NCBI GenBank assembly: GCA_016302225.1
Contig: JAEDOB010000005.1
Span: 1-25,648 of the forward strand
Length of the DNA stretch: 25,648 nt
Source of the DNA: Oscillospiraceae bacterium
GTDB lineage: Bacteria > Bacillota > Clostridia > Oscillospirales > Ruminococcaceae
Direction of reading: 5' to 3'
The translations under genes and the position numbers were made by a program. The notes beneath the pieces were generated by a model. The model made no database searches, was not told where the DNA came from, and saw nothing but the letters and a program-made list of their open reading frames with translations. Numbering within the stretch: position 1 is the first letter of the stretch; the number at the start of each line of letters is the position of its first letter. Positions 14,662-23,561 of this stretch are shown here, one piece after another.

Positions 14662-15348
14662 ATGTCCTTGTTTGTGATCGGAGATCTGCACCTTTCGCTG
14701 TCCTGCGATAAGCCTATGGATATTTTCGGCGGCTGGGAGGGCTATGTTGACAAGCTTCGCGAAAACTGGCAGAGTAAGGTGTCGCCCGAAGATACAGTCG
14801 TTATACCGGGAGATATTTCCTGGGTCACAAGGCTGGACGAAGCTCAAGCGGATTTCGGGTTCATTCACCGGCTGAACGGCAGAAAGATCATCTTAAAGGG
14901 AAACCACGATTACTGGTGGACAACAATGTCCAAGATGAATAAGTTTTTGCAGGAAAACGGGTTTGACAGCATTTCGATACTTAACAACAATCATTTTCAA
15001 TATGAAAATTTCGGCATTTGCGGGACAAGAGGTTGGATAAACGACAACACCGCTCCCGCCGATGCAAAGGTGCTTGCCCGTGAAGCAATGCGGCTGGAGG
15101 CTTCAATCAGTTCGGCTGAAAATGAGGGGCTGACGCCAATAGTGTTTCTGCATTATCCGCCTGTTTTTGCGGGGGACTGCAATTACGACATTCTTGATGT
15201 GCTTTTCAGGCATAACATTACCGAGTGCTATTACGGTCATATCCACGGAAGAAGCTGCGAATATGCCGTAAAAGGGGAGAGAGATGGTATCAATTACCAC
15301 CTGATTTCAAGTGATTATTTGAAATTTGACCCCTATTTTATTATATAA
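14662..15348 (+). CDS. Calcineurin-like metallophosphoesterase (COG1768 type)
   Basis: This 228-residue cytoplasmic protein carries the complete set of metal-binding motifs of the calcineurin-like superfamily. These are FVIGDLHLS (Asp8, His10), VVIPGDISW, ILKGNHDYWW, VFLHYPP and YYGHIHGRS. The WW after GNHD and the GWEGY segment match the COG1768 group of predicted phosphohydrolases. Members need two divalent metals and may act on nucleotides, phosphoproteins or small phosphate esters; the substrate is not known. A ten-pair hairpin lies immediately before the ribosome site. No clear terminator follows the stop at 15348, and the tig promoter begins about 55 bases later. Confidence 0.88.
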   Translation: MSLFVIGDLHLSLSCDKPMDIFGGWEGYVDKLRENWQSKVSPEDTVVIPGDISWVTRLDEAQADFGFIHRLNGRKIILKGNHDYWWTTMSKMNKFLQENGFDSISILNNNHFQYENFGICGTRGWINDNTAPADAKVLAREAMRLEASISSAENEGLTPIVFLHYPPVFAGDCNYDILDVLFRHNITECYYGHIHGRSCEYAVKGERDGINYHLISSDYLKFDPYFII

Positions 15349-15401
15349 TTTGGATAAATTGTAAATTAATTCCGTTAATACTAGCAATATTAAATAAGTT
15401 G

Positions 15402-15410
15402 TGCTATAAT
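15402..15410 (+). promoter_or_regulatory. Extended -10 promoter of tig
   Basis: TGCTATAAT at 15402-15410 is a perfect -10 with the TGn extension. The hexamer 17 bases upstream (TAGCAA at 15382-15387) matches the -35 consensus poorly, which is tolerated at extended -10 promoters. The ATG of tig is about 30 bases past the predicted start of transcription. Confidence 0.65.
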
Positions 15411-15445
15411 AATACGGATATGTTTTATATTGGAGGACGTTATCA

Positions 15446-16726
15446 ATGAGTTTAAAGTCAAATAATAAAATCGAGACAAACAAGTACGAGCTGGAGGTCG
15501 CTGTTGACGGTGCTGCTTTTGAAGCTGCAGTTGAAAAGGCTTACCTCAAAAACCGCAAGAACATAAGAGTTCAGGGCTTCAGACCCGGCAAGGCTCCAAG
15601 AAAAATGGTTGAGAAGATGTACGGCGAAGGCGTATTCTACGAGGATGCCGTAAATGCTCTCGTTCCCGATGCTGTTCCCGCTGCTATCGAAGAAGCAGGT
15701 ATTAAGCTTGTTGCAAGACCCGAAATCGACGTTGTTTCCGTTGATAAGAACGACGGTGTTGTTTTCAAGGTGACCTGCATTAGCAAGCCCGAGGTTTCCG
15801 TTTCCGATTATAAGGGAATCGAAGCTGTAAGAAATGTTAAGGCTGTTACCGATGAGGACGTTGACAATCAGCTGAACGCTGTAAGAGAGAGAAACGGCAG
15901 AACTATCACCGTTGAGGGCAGAGCTGCTCAGAACGGCGATACAGTTGTATTTGATTTCGAGGGCTTCAAGGACGGTGTTCCTTTTGACGGCGGCAAGGCT
16001 GACAACTACGAGCTGAAGCTTGGTTCCGGTCAGTTTATCCCCGGATTTGAGGATCAGATCGTCGGCAAGAATGTTGACGAGGCATTCGAGGTAAATGTTA
16101 CATTCCCCGAGGAGTATGCAATGCCCGAGCTGGCAGGTCAGCCCGCAGTATTCAAGTGCCTTATCCACGAGATCAAGGCTGTTGAGCTCCCCGAGGTCGA
16201 TGACGAGTTTGTTAAGGACGTTTCCGAGTTTGAAACCGTTGATGAATATAAGGCTGATATTAAGGCAAAGCTTACAGAGCGTGCAGAGAAGGCTGCTGAT
16301 GCTGAGGTTGAGAACGCTGTATTTGATGCAGTTGTTGCTAAGCTTGAAGCTGAGATACCCCAGGTTATGTTCGACAGCAAGGTAGATGATTTCGTTGCTG
16401 ATTTTGAGCAGCGTCTTTCCTATCAGGGACTGAACCTTGAAATGTACCTGCAGTACACAGGCAGCGATATGGCTAAGTTCAGAGAGTCCTTCAAGGAGCA
16501 GGCTGAGAAGAATGTTAAGCTTCGTCTGGCTCTTGAGAAGATCGCTGAGCTTGAGAATATCACAGCTACCGATGAGGACATTGATGCTGAGATAAACAAG
16601 ATGGCTGAGATGTACAAGATGTCCGCTGAAGATGTCAAGGCTGCTATCTCCACAGATATGCTTGCTGAAGATATCAAGATCAGAAAGGCTTCCGATTTCG
16701 TTAAGGACAACGCTAAGATCGCATAA
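15446..16726 (+). CDS. tig: Trigger factor
   Basis: Trigger factor is the ribosome-bound chaperone and prolyl isomerase that first meets nascent chains at the exit tunnel. The 426-residue protein is full length. Residues 1 to about 145 form the ribosome-binding domain with VQGFRPGKAPRKMVEKMYG, equivalent to the usual GFRxGKxP tail-binding loop. Residues about 150-245 form the FKBP-like domain (GDTVVFDFEGFKDGVPFDGG, GSGQFIPGFEDQIVG). The rest is the helical chaperone arm. TTGGAGGA upstream gives a strong ribosome site. Codon choice (AAG, GCT, GAG) is strongly biased, consistent with high expression. A hairpin follows the stop, so tig may be transcribed partly apart from clpP, its usual neighbour. 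Confidence 0.97.
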   Translation: MSLKSNNKIETNKYELEVAVDGAAFEAAVEKAYLKNRKNIRVQGFRPGKAPRKMVEKMYGEGVFYEDAVNALVPDAVPAAIEEAGIKLVARPEIDVVSVDKNDGVVFKVTCISKPEVSVSDYKGIEAVRNVKAVTDEDVDNQLNAVRERNGRTITVEGRAAQNGDTVVFDFEGFKDGVPFDGGKADNYELKLGSGQFIPGFEDQIVGKNVDEAFEVNVTFPEEYAMPELAGQPAVFKCLIHEIKAVELPEVDDEFVKDVSEFETVDEYKADIKAKLTERAEKAADAEVENAVFDAVVAKLEAEIPQVMFDSKVDDFVADFEQRLSYQGLNLEMYLQYTGSDMAKFRESFKEQAEKNVKLRLALEKIAELENITATDEDIDAEINKMAEMYKMSAEDVKAAISTDMLAEDIKIRKASDFVKDNAKIA

Positions 16727-16751
16727 TTTACAGCTTTTTGAGCTGATGAAA

Positions 16752-16781
16752 CAAGAGGCTGAGAGAAATTTCAGCCTCTTG
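16752..16781 (+). terminator. Hairpin after tig, probable terminator or attenuator
   Basis: CAAGAGGCTGA (16752-16762) pairs perfectly with TCAGCCTCTTG (16771-16781), with an eight-base loop. The downstream T-run is broken (GCGGTTTATTTG), so termination may be incomplete and allow read-through into clpP. Confidence 0.65.
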
Positions 16782-16842
16782 CGGTTTATTTGCGTTTTTC
16801 GACCTATTTCGATTATTTTTGTAAATATTATTCGAAGCGCAG

Positions 16843-16881
16843 TCCGCAGACGGCGTTTCGGAAATACAGATATTCTGCGGA
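16843..16881 (+). promoter_or_regulatory. Leader hairpin before clpP, sharing its stem with the 14610 hairpin
   Basis: TCCGCAGA (16843-16850) pairs perfectly with TCTGCGGA (16874-16881) around a 23-base loop. Six bases later comes the clpP ribosome site GAGG (16887-16890), and the ATG is at 16897. The stem and the trailing GAAA are the same as those before the metallophosphoesterase gene. Confidence 0.5.
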
Positions 16882-16896
16882 GAAATGAGGTTTCAG

Positions 16897-17487
16897 ATGA
16901 GTTTAGTACCTTATGTAGTTGAACAGACCAGCAGAGGAGAGCGTTCCTACGATATTTTTTCCAGACTGCTCAACGACAGGATCATTATGCTTTCCGAGGA
17001 AGTAAACAACACTACGGCAAGCCTTGTTGTGGCTCAGCTGCTCTATCTTGAGGGACAGGACAGCGAGAAGGACATCAGCCTTTATATCAACAGCCCCGGC
17101 GGAGTTATCACTGCAGGTATGGCTATCTATGATACCATTCAGTATATCAAGTGCGATGTTTCCACTATTTGCATGGGTATGGCTGCTTCTATGGGTGCCT
17201 TCCTGCTTGCTGCGGGAACTAAGGGCAAGAGAATGGCACTGCCCAATTCTGAGATACTCATTCATCAGCCCCTTATTTCGGGCGGCGGTATTTCCGGTCA
17301 GTGCACGGATATAAAGATACACTCCGATCATATGGTCGCCACAAGGGAAAAGATGAACAGGATCCTTTCGGAAAACACAGGCAGACCGCTTGAAGAAATT
17401 ATCAGGGACACCGAAAGAGATAACTATATGACAGCTGAGGAGGCCAAGGAATACGGCCTTATCGACAAGGTCATCTACAAGAGATAA
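16897..17487 (+). CDS. clpP: ATP-dependent Clp protease proteolytic subunit
   Basis: ClpP is the serine peptidase chamber that degrades proteins unfolded by ClpX or related ATPases. The 196-residue protein begins SLVPYVVEQTSRGERSYDIF, the normal mature N-terminus. The catalytic triad is Ser98 (GMAASMGAFLL), His123 (ILIHQPL) and Asp171 (IIRDTERDNYMT). LYINSPGGVITAG is the oxyanion-side block. The ATG at 16897 is chosen over one at 16885 because GAGG lies six bases before it and because the upstream codons are not family-like. clpX follows after 28 bases. I did not find CtsR or CIRCE operator sequences upstream; a stem shared with another gene occupies the leader. Confidence 0.97.
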   Translation: MSLVPYVVEQTSRGERSYDIFSRLLNDRIIMLSEEVNNTTASLVVAQLLYLEGQDSEKDISLYINSPGGVITAGMAIYDTIQYIKCDVSTICMGMAASMGAFLLAAGTKGKRMALPNSEILIHQPLISGGGISGQCTDIKIHSDHMVATREKMNRILSENTGRPLEEIIRDTERDNYMTAEEAKEYGLIDKVIYKR

Positions 17488-17515
17488 CAAATTTTTTGCA
17501 GGAAATGAGATATAT

Positions 17516-18781
17516 ATGAAGAAATGCAGTTTTTGCGGAAGAACCGAGAACAAGGTTCAGAATATGTTTTCCGCAGCGGATGTTTGTATTTGCGATGAAT
17601 GCGTGGTTTGCTGCTACGAAATGCTTATGACCAATGAAGCGCTGGGATATAATCCCGAAAAGGTCAAGAATATCAATAAGTCTGCCGATAAGTCACTAAA
17701 GCTTATCAAGCCTGCTGAGATCAAGAAGATCCTGGACGAGTATATCATCGGTCAGGACGCTGCCAAGATTTCGCTCAGCGTCGCAGTTTATAACCATTAT
17801 AAGCGTATTCTGACTCAGGAAAAGAATGCCGCAGGCGGAACAGGCAATTCCGATGACGTTGAGCTCCAGAAGAGCAACGTGCTTCTGCTGGGACCTACCG
17901 GTGTCGGAAAGACCTTGCTTGCTCAGACTCTTGCTAAGATTCTGGACGTTCCCTTTGCTATTGCCGATGCTACCACTCTCACCGAAGCCGGTTATGTGGG
18001 CGATGACGTTGAGAACGTGCTTGTAAGGCTTATTCAGGCGGCAAACTTCGATGTGGAGGCTGCCGAGAAGGGTATCATCTACATTGATGAAATAGATAAG
18101 ATCGGAAGAAAATCCGAGAATACGTCCATTACCCGTGATGTAAGCGGTGAGGGCGTTCAGCAGGCACTTCTGAAAATTATCGAAGGAACTGTTTCCAATG
18201 TTCCTCCTCAGGGCGGAAGAAAGCACCCCAATCAGGAATTTATCCATATTGATACGAAAAATATCCTGTTTATCTGCGGCGGTGCCTTTGACGGACTTGA
18301 AAAGGTAATCAAGAAGAGAACGGATTCCTCCTCTCTTGGCTTTGGCGCACAGCTCAAGGCTAAGTCTGAGGACGATGTTAATATATTCGATAACGTAGAG
18401 CCCGACGATCTTGTCAAGTTTGGTCTGGTCCCCGAGCTGGTCGGACGTCTGCCTGTTATTACGGCGTTGGAATCTCTTAATGAGGACGCATTGGTAAGGA
18501 TACTTTCCGAACCTAAAAATGCGCTTGTTAAGCAGTACACCAAGCTGTTTGCTATGGACGGCGTTGAGCTGGTTATTGAGGAGGACGCTAAGCGTGAGAT
18601 CGCTAAGCTGGCAATCGAACGCAAAACAGGTGCGAGAGGTCTGCGTTCCATCGTTGAAAACCTTCTTATGGATTCAATGTTCAATATTCCCTCGGATAAG
18701 GGTGTAACAAAGGTTGTAGTCAATGTGGACTGCGTTCTGGGGAAGGAAAAGCCCACTGTTGTTCACGGAAAGAAACGCTGA
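17516..18781 (+). CDS. clpX: ATP-dependent Clp protease ATP-binding subunit ClpX
   Basis: ClpX is the AAA+ unfoldase that recognises tagged or native substrates and feeds them to ClpP. The 421-residue protein has an N-terminal zinc-binding domain with Cys4, Cys7, Cys26 and Cys29. The Walker A motif GPTGVGKT is at 126-133, the pore loop GYVG follows at about 162, and Walker B is IIYIDEIDKIG. The SSSLGFGAQ loop is the ClpP-docking tripeptide site (IGF in E. coli, LGF here). The C-terminal sensor region shows KTGARGLRSIVE. It lies downstream of clpP as in E. coli and ends at a strong hairpin. ClpXP is therefore expected to be functional. Confidence 0.97.
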   Translation: MKKCSFCGRTENKVQNMFSAADVCICDECVVCCYEMLMTNEALGYNPEKVKNINKSADKSLKLIKPAEIKKILDEYIIGQDAAKISLSVAVYNHYKRILTQEKNAAGGTGNSDDVELQKSNVLLLGPTGVGKTLLAQTLAKILDVPFAIADATTLTEAGYVGDDVENVLVRLIQAANFDVEAAEKGIIYIDEIDKIGRKSENTSITRDVSGEGVQQALLKIIEGTVSNVPPQGGRKHPNQEFIHIDTKNILFICGGAFDGLEKVIKKRTDSSSLGFGAQLKAKSEDDVNIFDNVEPDDLVKFGLVPELVGRLPVITALESLNEDALVRILSEPKNALVKQYTKLFAMDGVELVIEEDAKREIAKLAIERKTGARGLRSIVENLLMDSMFNIPSDKGVTKVVVNVDCVLGKEKPTVVHGKKR

Positions 18782-18791
18782 AAAAAGTAAC

Positions 18792-18839
18792 GGCGTATCC
18801 GAAGATTCGGCTGAAATTCTTTCGGATACGCCTTAACTA
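18792..18839 (+). terminator. Terminator-like hairpin after clpX
   Basis: GGCGTATCCGAA (18792-18803) pairs perfectly with TTCGGATACGCC (18821-18832) over 12 positions, loop 17 bases. It starts 11 bases after the clpX stop. Only a short TT/AACTAAT tract follows, so it may stabilise the 3' end as well as terminate. Confidence 0.7.
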
Positions 18840-18906
18840 ATCTATTAAAATATTTTTGGAAATAATATTTCTCCCTTTATGAAATTTAGATATTAATATT
18901 TACTAC

Positions 18907-18935
18907 TTGCAAAATCCGCAGTTTTGTCTTATAAT
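18907..18935 (+). promoter_or_regulatory. Promoter of lon
   Basis: TTGCAA at 18907-18912 and a perfect TATAAT at 18930-18935 are separated by 17 bases. The leader of about 100 bases contains a six-pair stem (CTCGGC 18952-18957 with GCCGAG 18975-18980). No CIRCE or HrcA-like repeat is visible. Confidence 0.8.
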
Positions 18936-19040
18936 ATTTATATGTACTTTACTCGGCTTTACGATAATTCTTATGCCGAGAGATAAAACTGTTTGTTCCG
19001 ATAAATAGCTTTTCGGCTTCGGACGGAAAGGGTGATTTCA

Positions 19041-21434
19041 ATGAGTGAAACTAAAACAGCAGCAGGGATCGTTATGCCCGTTCTCCCCATGAACGGTCTT
19101 GTGCTTTTCCCCAATGTAACGCTGCATTTCGATATATCAAAGAAGATCTCAACAGATACTATCGAGGCTGCTTTTGCAGATAAAAAAAGAATTTTTCTTA
19201 CTGCTGTAAAAGACGGTACCGATTCTGCCGATGTTGAGAATCTATACAAGGTCGGTGTTGTTGCCGAAGTAAAGCAGGTGCTCCGTCTGCCCGAAAATTC
19301 TATGCGTGTGCTGGTAAGCGGACTTTATCGAGGAAAAATACGGGAATTTATACAGACCGAGCCGTTTATTTCTGCGGAAATAAGGAGATTTCCGTTCAGT
19401 ACAAGAAATCGTCCCGACGGAATTGAGCTTGATGCCCTTATTCGTTCCGTGAAGGAGTCGTTCAGCGAATATTGCGAGAAGATGCCTAAGGTTCCTTCCG
19501 ACCTGCTGAATGTGGTAATGAAGGAAACCGACCCTTCCGTGATATTTGATGCAATTGCCTTCAATATCCCGCTGTCTACCGAGGATAAGCAGATTTTGCT
19601 GGAGGCTTCGGGCATTACCGAAAGGCTTAGTATGCTGACCGCACTTCTTTCAAGAGAGCTGGAGGTCATAGATCTTGAACGTCATATTCAGGAACAGGTC
19701 AAGGCTCAGATAGACAAGGGTCAGAGAGATTACTATCTCAGAGAGCAGATGAAGGTAATCTCCGATCAGCTGGGCGAGGGTGACGATACTCAGGACGAGG
19801 CGTACAGCTATCTTGACAGGATCGAAGCACTTGATCTTCCCGAAGATGTTGAGGAGCATTTCACCCGAGAGGTCGACAGGCTTATGAAGGTTCCGGGTTC
19901 ATCTCAGGAGGCGTTTGTAATCCGCAATTATCTGGATACCTGCCTTGAACTGCCCTGGAACAAGGTCACAAAGGATAAAACCGACATTAAGAAGGCAAGA
20001 GAAATTCTCGATAAGGAGCATTACGGGCTTAGCAAGGTCAAGGAGAGAATTCTTGAAACTATCGCCGTAAGGGCTTTGTCTAAGGATATAAAGGGACAGA
20101 TAATCTGTCTGGTGGGACCTCCGGGTATCGGAAAAACTTCCATCGGAAAGTCCATCGCTAAGGCGCTCGGCAGAAAGTATGCAAGAGTTTCCCTTGGCGG
20201 CATAAAGGACGAATCGGACATCAGGGGACACAGAAAGACATACATAGGTTCAATGCCGGGCAGAATTATCACCGCTATGAAAAATGCGGGAACGAAAAAT
20301 CCCCTTATCCTTCTTGACGAGATAGACAAAATGTCCAACGATTTCAGGGGCGACCCTTCCTCTGCTATGCTGGAGGTTCTGGACAGTGAACAGAATACCG
20401 AATTCAGAGATCATTATATAGAGGTACCCTTCGATTTGAGTGACGTGCTGTTTGTCACAACGGCAAATACCACTCAGACTATTGCACCGCCGCTGCTTGA
20501 CCGTATGGAGGTCATTGAGCTGACAAGCTATACAAGAGAGGAAAAGTTCCATATCGCAAAGGAACATCTTGTTGCAAAACAGCTGAAAAAGAACGGCTTG
20601 AAGGCGTCAATGCTGAGATTTACCGATGCTGCCCTTTATCTGCTGATAGACAGCTACACGAAGGAATCGGGCGTGCGAAATCTTGAAAGAGTCATCGCTT
20701 CTATCTGCCGAAAGGCGGCTAAGGATATTGTTGAGGACGGCGTTAAGAAAATTACCGTTAAGCCCGAAACTGTCGAGAAATATCTCGGTGCACACAAGTT
20801 CATTGACGACGACGTAAGCGGCAAAAGTGAGATAGGTCTTGTAAACGGTCTTGCATGGACCTCAGTAGGCGGTGTTGTAATGCCCCTTGAAGTCCTTGTA
20901 ATGGACGGAAAGGGAACCATTGAAACTACCGGCTCGCTGGGCGACGTTATGAAGGAAAGTGCGAAGATAGCTGTCAGCTATGTGCGTTCCGTTGCCGATA
21001 AATATGGTATCAGCAAGGAATTTTACAAGGAAAAGGACCTGCATATCCACGCTCCCGAGGGTGCAACGCCTAAGGACGGTCCTTCGGCAGGCGTTACCAT
21101 GACAACTGCGCTGGTTTCCGCTCTTTCGGGAATTCCCGTTAGGGGAGATGTGGCTATGACGGGTGAGATAACACTTCACGGCAAGGTTCTTCCCATCGGC
21201 GGACTTCGTGAAAAGACCATGGCAGCTTACAAGGCGGGACTGAAAACGGTTATCGTGCCCTTCGCCAACAAGCCCGATCTTGAAGAGGTGGACGACGTTG
21301 TCAAGGAAAGCCTGAATTTCATTTTCGCAGAGAAGATCTCCGACGTGCTTGACAATGCGCTTGAAATCGAGAAGCCCACAGTCGCTTCTTACAAGCCCAA
21401 AACACAGCGCAGCCGCAGACGTGCAACCGTATAA
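19041..21434 (+). CDS. lon: ATP-dependent protease La (Lon, LonA type)
   Basis: Lon is a cytoplasmic AAA+ serine protease that removes damaged and some regulatory proteins. The 797-residue protein has the complete LonA order. The N-terminal substrate domain begins VMPVLPMNGLVLFPNVT. A helical linker contains QIDKGQRDYYLREQMKVISD. The Walker A motif GPPGIGKT is at 359-366 and Walker B is PLILLDEIDKM. The protease domain has Ser682 in PKDGPSAGVTM and Lys725 in GLREKTMAAYKAG, the catalytic dyad. The ATG at 19041 follows AAAGGG at a good distance; a GTG three codons earlier lies inside the ribosome site. The gene has its own promoter, unlike a simple read-through from clpX. ysxC follows after 18 bases, the order also found in B. 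subtilis. Confidence 0.97.
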   Translation: MSETKTAAGIVMPVLPMNGLVLFPNVTLHFDISKKISTDTIEAAFADKKRIFLTAVKDGTDSADVENLYKVGVVAEVKQVLRLPENSMRVLVSGLYRGKIREFIQTEPFISAEIRRFPFSTRNRPDGIELDALIRSVKESFSEYCEKMPKVPSDLLNVVMKETDPSVIFDAIAFNIPLSTEDKQILLEASGITERLSMLTALLSRELEVIDLERHIQEQVKAQIDKGQRDYYLREQMKVISDQLGEGDDTQDEAYSYLDRIEALDLPEDVEEHFTREVDRLMKVPGSSQEAFVIRNYLDTCLELPWNKVTKDKTDIKKAREILDKEHYGLSKVKERILETIAVRALSKDIKGQIICLVGPPGIGKTSIGKSIAKALGRKYARVSLGGIKDESDIRGHRKTYIGSMPGRIITAMKNAGTKNPLILLDEIDKMSNDFRGDPSSAMLEVLDSEQNTEFRDHYIEVPFDLSDVLFVTTANTTQTIAPPLLDRMEVIELTSYTREEKFHIAKEHLVAKQLKKNGLKASMLRFTDAALYLLIDSYTKESGVRNLERVIASICRKAAKDIVEDGVKKITVKPETVEKYLGAHKFIDDDVSGKSEIGLVNGLAWTSVGGVVMPLEVLVMDGKGTIETTGSLGDVMKESAKIAVSYVRSVADKYGISKEFYKEKDLHIHAPEGATPKDGPSAGVTMTTALVSALSGIPVRGDVAMTGEITLHGKVLPIGGLREKTMAAYKAGLKTVIVPFANKPDLEEVDDVVKESLNFIFAEKISDVLDNALEIEKPTVASYKPKTQRSRRRATV

Positions 21435-21452
21435 CAGAAAGCTTGGTACAAT

Positions 21453-22043
21453 ATGAATTTCAATAAAGCGGAATTTTACAGATCCTACGGAACATTCAGC
21501 CAGCTGCCGCCTTCGGAGCTCCCCGAGTTTGCATTTTCGGGAAGGTCAAATGTGGGAAAATCCTCGCTGATAAATAAAATTTTCAACAGAAAATCGCTGG
21601 CAAAGGTGTCCTCCGTTCCGGGAAAGACCGCCACGATAAACTTCTATTCGCTTGACGGCTGCTTTATGGTAGACCTTCCCGGCTACGGATATGCAAAGGT
21701 CGCAAAATCCGACAAGGACAGGTGGTCGGGACTTATTGAGGGCTATCTCAATTCCGACAGGCAGCTGATGCTGGTGTTTCAGCTTATAGATATGCGTCAC
21801 CCGCCGTCTAAGGACGACATGATGATGCTTGAGTATCTCATTGAAACGGAATGTCCCTTCGTCATCGTGTTTACGAAGGCTGACAAGCTTTCAAAGAAGC
21901 AGCGTGAGGAACGTCTTGCGGGCTTTGCAAAGGAGATACCGTCATTCGAGGACATTACTTCCATCGTCTTTTCTGCGGAAACAGGCGAGGGTGCGGACGA
22001 GATCAGAAGCATTATTTCCGAGCTTGCGGAAAATGATCAATAG
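21453..22043 (+). CDS. ysxC: Ribosome biogenesis GTP-binding protein YsxC/YihA (EngB)
   Basis: YsxC is an essential GTPase that helps finish the 50S subunit. The 196-residue length is normal. Motifs in order are AFSGRSNVGKSSLIN (P-loop at 30-38), SSVPGKTATINFY (switch I), VDLPGYGYAKV (G3 and switch II), and FTKADKLSK (G4). VFSAETGEGADEI is the G5 region. It directly follows lon, as in B. subtilis and many Firmicutes, and probably shares its transcript. The ribosome site before 21453 is weak (AGAAAG), so its output may be lower than Lon's. Confidence 0.96.
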   Translation: MNFNKAEFYRSYGTFSQLPPSELPEFAFSGRSNVGKSSLINKIFNRKSLAKVSSVPGKTATINFYSLDGCFMVDLPGYGYAKVAKSDKDRWSGLIEGYLNSDRQLMLVFQLIDMRHPPSKDDMMMLEYLIETECPFVIVFTKADKLSKKQREERLAGFAKEIPSFEDITSIVFSAETGEGADEIRSIISELAENDQ

Positions 22044-22060
22044 AAAAGGGGAATATAAAA

Positions 22061-23359
22061 ATGTTTGTATCAGAAAATCTTGCAGTAAACGAAAAAGGAA
22101 ACCTTACCATAGGCGGTGTCGATACCATCGAGCTTGCCAAGACCTACAAAACCCCGCTTTACGTTATGGACGAGGGGCTTATCCGTCAACACTGCAGAAG
22201 CTTCAAGGAGTCTATCGACAAGTATTATAACGGCAGAGGACTTGTCTGCTATGCCAGCAAGGCATTTTGCTGCAAGCAGATGTGCAGAATTATGAACGAA
22301 GAGGGAATCGGTCTGGACGTTGTTTCTCAGGGCGAGCTTTACACTGCTATCAATGCAGGTTTCCCCACAGCCAATATCTGCTTCCACGGCAACAACAAGA
22401 CAGATGACGAGTTGACTCTTGCTCTTGCTCACGGTGTCGGCAGAATTATCGTTGACAATATTTATGAGCTTCACCGTCTTAATGAGCTGGCTCAGAAGCT
22501 CCACAAAAAGCCCAATATCATGTTCAGGATCAAGCCCGGAATCGATGCTCATACACATGATTTCGTCAAGACAGGTCAGATAGACAGCAAGTTTGGCTTT
22601 GCTCTGGAAACAGGTGAGGCTATGGAGGCTGTCAAGGAGGCTGTTGCTCTCGAAAACGTAAATCTTTCGGGACTTCATTGTCATATCGGAAGTCAGATAT
22701 TTGACATTGACCCCTTCGTGCTGGCTGCAGAGGTAATGCTTGATTTCATTGCAAAGATCAAGTCCGAGCTGGGATATGAGATCAAGGAGCTGAATCTCGG
22801 CGGCGGATTTGGTATCAAGTACACAAATGACGATTCTCCCGTTCCTTATGACAGTTACATGGAGAAGGTTTCCGAGGCTGTTAAGGCAAAATGCAAGGCT
22901 TATGATATGGAGCTGCCCTTCATTCTTATTGAACCGGGACGTTCTATCGCAGCACCCGCAGGTATTACGCTTTATACTGTGGGCGGCGTGAAGAATATCC
23001 CCAATATCCGCACATATGTGTCCATTGACGGCGGTATGGGAGATAATCCGAGATATGCGCTTTACAAGTCCAAATATGACATCGTTTGCGCAAACAAGGC
23101 AGGCGAGCCTAAGACCGAAACTGTTACCGTTGCGGGAAAATGCTGCGAGAGCGGTGACCTTATCGGTGAGGGTATGCCCGTTCAGAAGCTTGAAGTGGGT
23201 GACACTCTGGCTGTTCTGGCAACAGGTGCTTACAACTATTCCATGGCGTCCAATTACAACAGGATCCCACGTCCTGCGGTAGTTATGGTACATCACGGCA
23301 AGCATAAGCTGGTCGTTAAGAGAGAAAGTCTTGACGATATTATCAGAAACGATCTCTGA
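22061..23359 (+). CDS. lysA: Diaminopimelate decarboxylase
   Basis: LysA carries out the last step of lysine synthesis, the PLP-dependent decarboxylation of meso-diaminopimelate. The 432-residue protein has the fold III alanine-racemase-type layout. Lys67 in LVCYASKAF binds PLP. GIGLDVVSQGEL, LHCHIGSQIFD and LNLGGGFGIKY form the barrel, LIEPGRSIAAPAG binds the phosphate, and CCESGDLIGEG and GAYNYSMASNYN complete the dimer active site. AAGGGGAAT before the ATG is a usable ribosome site 17 bases after ysxC. A terminator-like hairpin follows, ending this unit. No lysine riboswitch (L-box) is visible upstream, in line with its place inside an operon. Confidence 0.97.
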   Translation: MFVSENLAVNEKGNLTIGGVDTIELAKTYKTPLYVMDEGLIRQHCRSFKESIDKYYNGRGLVCYASKAFCCKQMCRIMNEEGIGLDVVSQGELYTAINAGFPTANICFHGNNKTDDELTLALAHGVGRIIVDNIYELHRLNELAQKLHKKPNIMFRIKPGIDAHTHDFVKTGQIDSKFGFALETGEAMEAVKEAVALENVNLSGLHCHIGSQIFDIDPFVLAAEVMLDFIAKIKSELGYEIKELNLGGGFGIKYTNDDSPVPYDSYMEKVSEAVKAKCKAYDMELPFILIEPGRSIAAPAGITLYTVGGVKNIPNIRTYVSIDGGMGDNPRYALYKSKYDIVCANKAGEPKTETVTVAGKCCESGDLIGEGMPVQKLEVGDTLAVLATGAYNYSMASNYNRIPRPAVVMVHHGKHKLVVKRESLDDIIRNDL

Positions 23360-23376
23360 TTGCATAAATAAAATAC

Positions 23377-23411
23377 TGTGCTTCTTTTCGCCATTGACGG
23401 GGAGAAGCACA
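23377..23411 (+). terminator. Terminator-like hairpin after lysA
   Basis: TGTGCTTCT (23377-23385) pairs perfectly with AGAAGCACA (23403-23411). A T-run of seven follows only after an AATTTAGCATA gap, so it is a moderately good terminator. Confidence 0.65.
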
Positions 23412-23464
23412 ATTTAGCATATTTTTTTGAATATTATTGAAAAAATCGGCAAAAGGTCTTTACT

Positions 23465-23492
23465 TTTACATTTTAATGTGTTAATATATAAG
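23465..23492 (+). promoter_or_regulatory. Probable promoter of the YerC-like gene
   Basis: TTTACA (23465-23470) and TATAAG (23487-23492) lie 16 bases apart, about 70 bases before the ATG. Overlapping AT-rich alternatives (TATATA at 23485) make the exact -10 uncertain. The leader also has a short stem, TATCTCC (23525-23531) with GGAGATA (23541-23547), just before the ribosome site GGGAGG. Confidence 0.55.
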
Positions 23493-23561
23493 TATGACGA
23501 TGGCTGATAGCCTCTTATAAAACATATCTCCGATAATCGGGGAGATACGGGAGGAATTGTT

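Noticed and set aside
16790..16831. Possible clpP promoter (TTGCGT/TTATTT or TATTAT)
   Set aside because: Matches to consensus are poor and spacing is not convincing; no CtsR or CIRCE operator accompanies it.
22070..23410. A 446-codon open frame on the minus strand covering all of lysA
   Set aside because: It is the mirror frame of a clearly conserved gene; its translation resembles no family I know, and it has no ribosome site or operon context. Long antisense frames are common opposite genes with this codon use.
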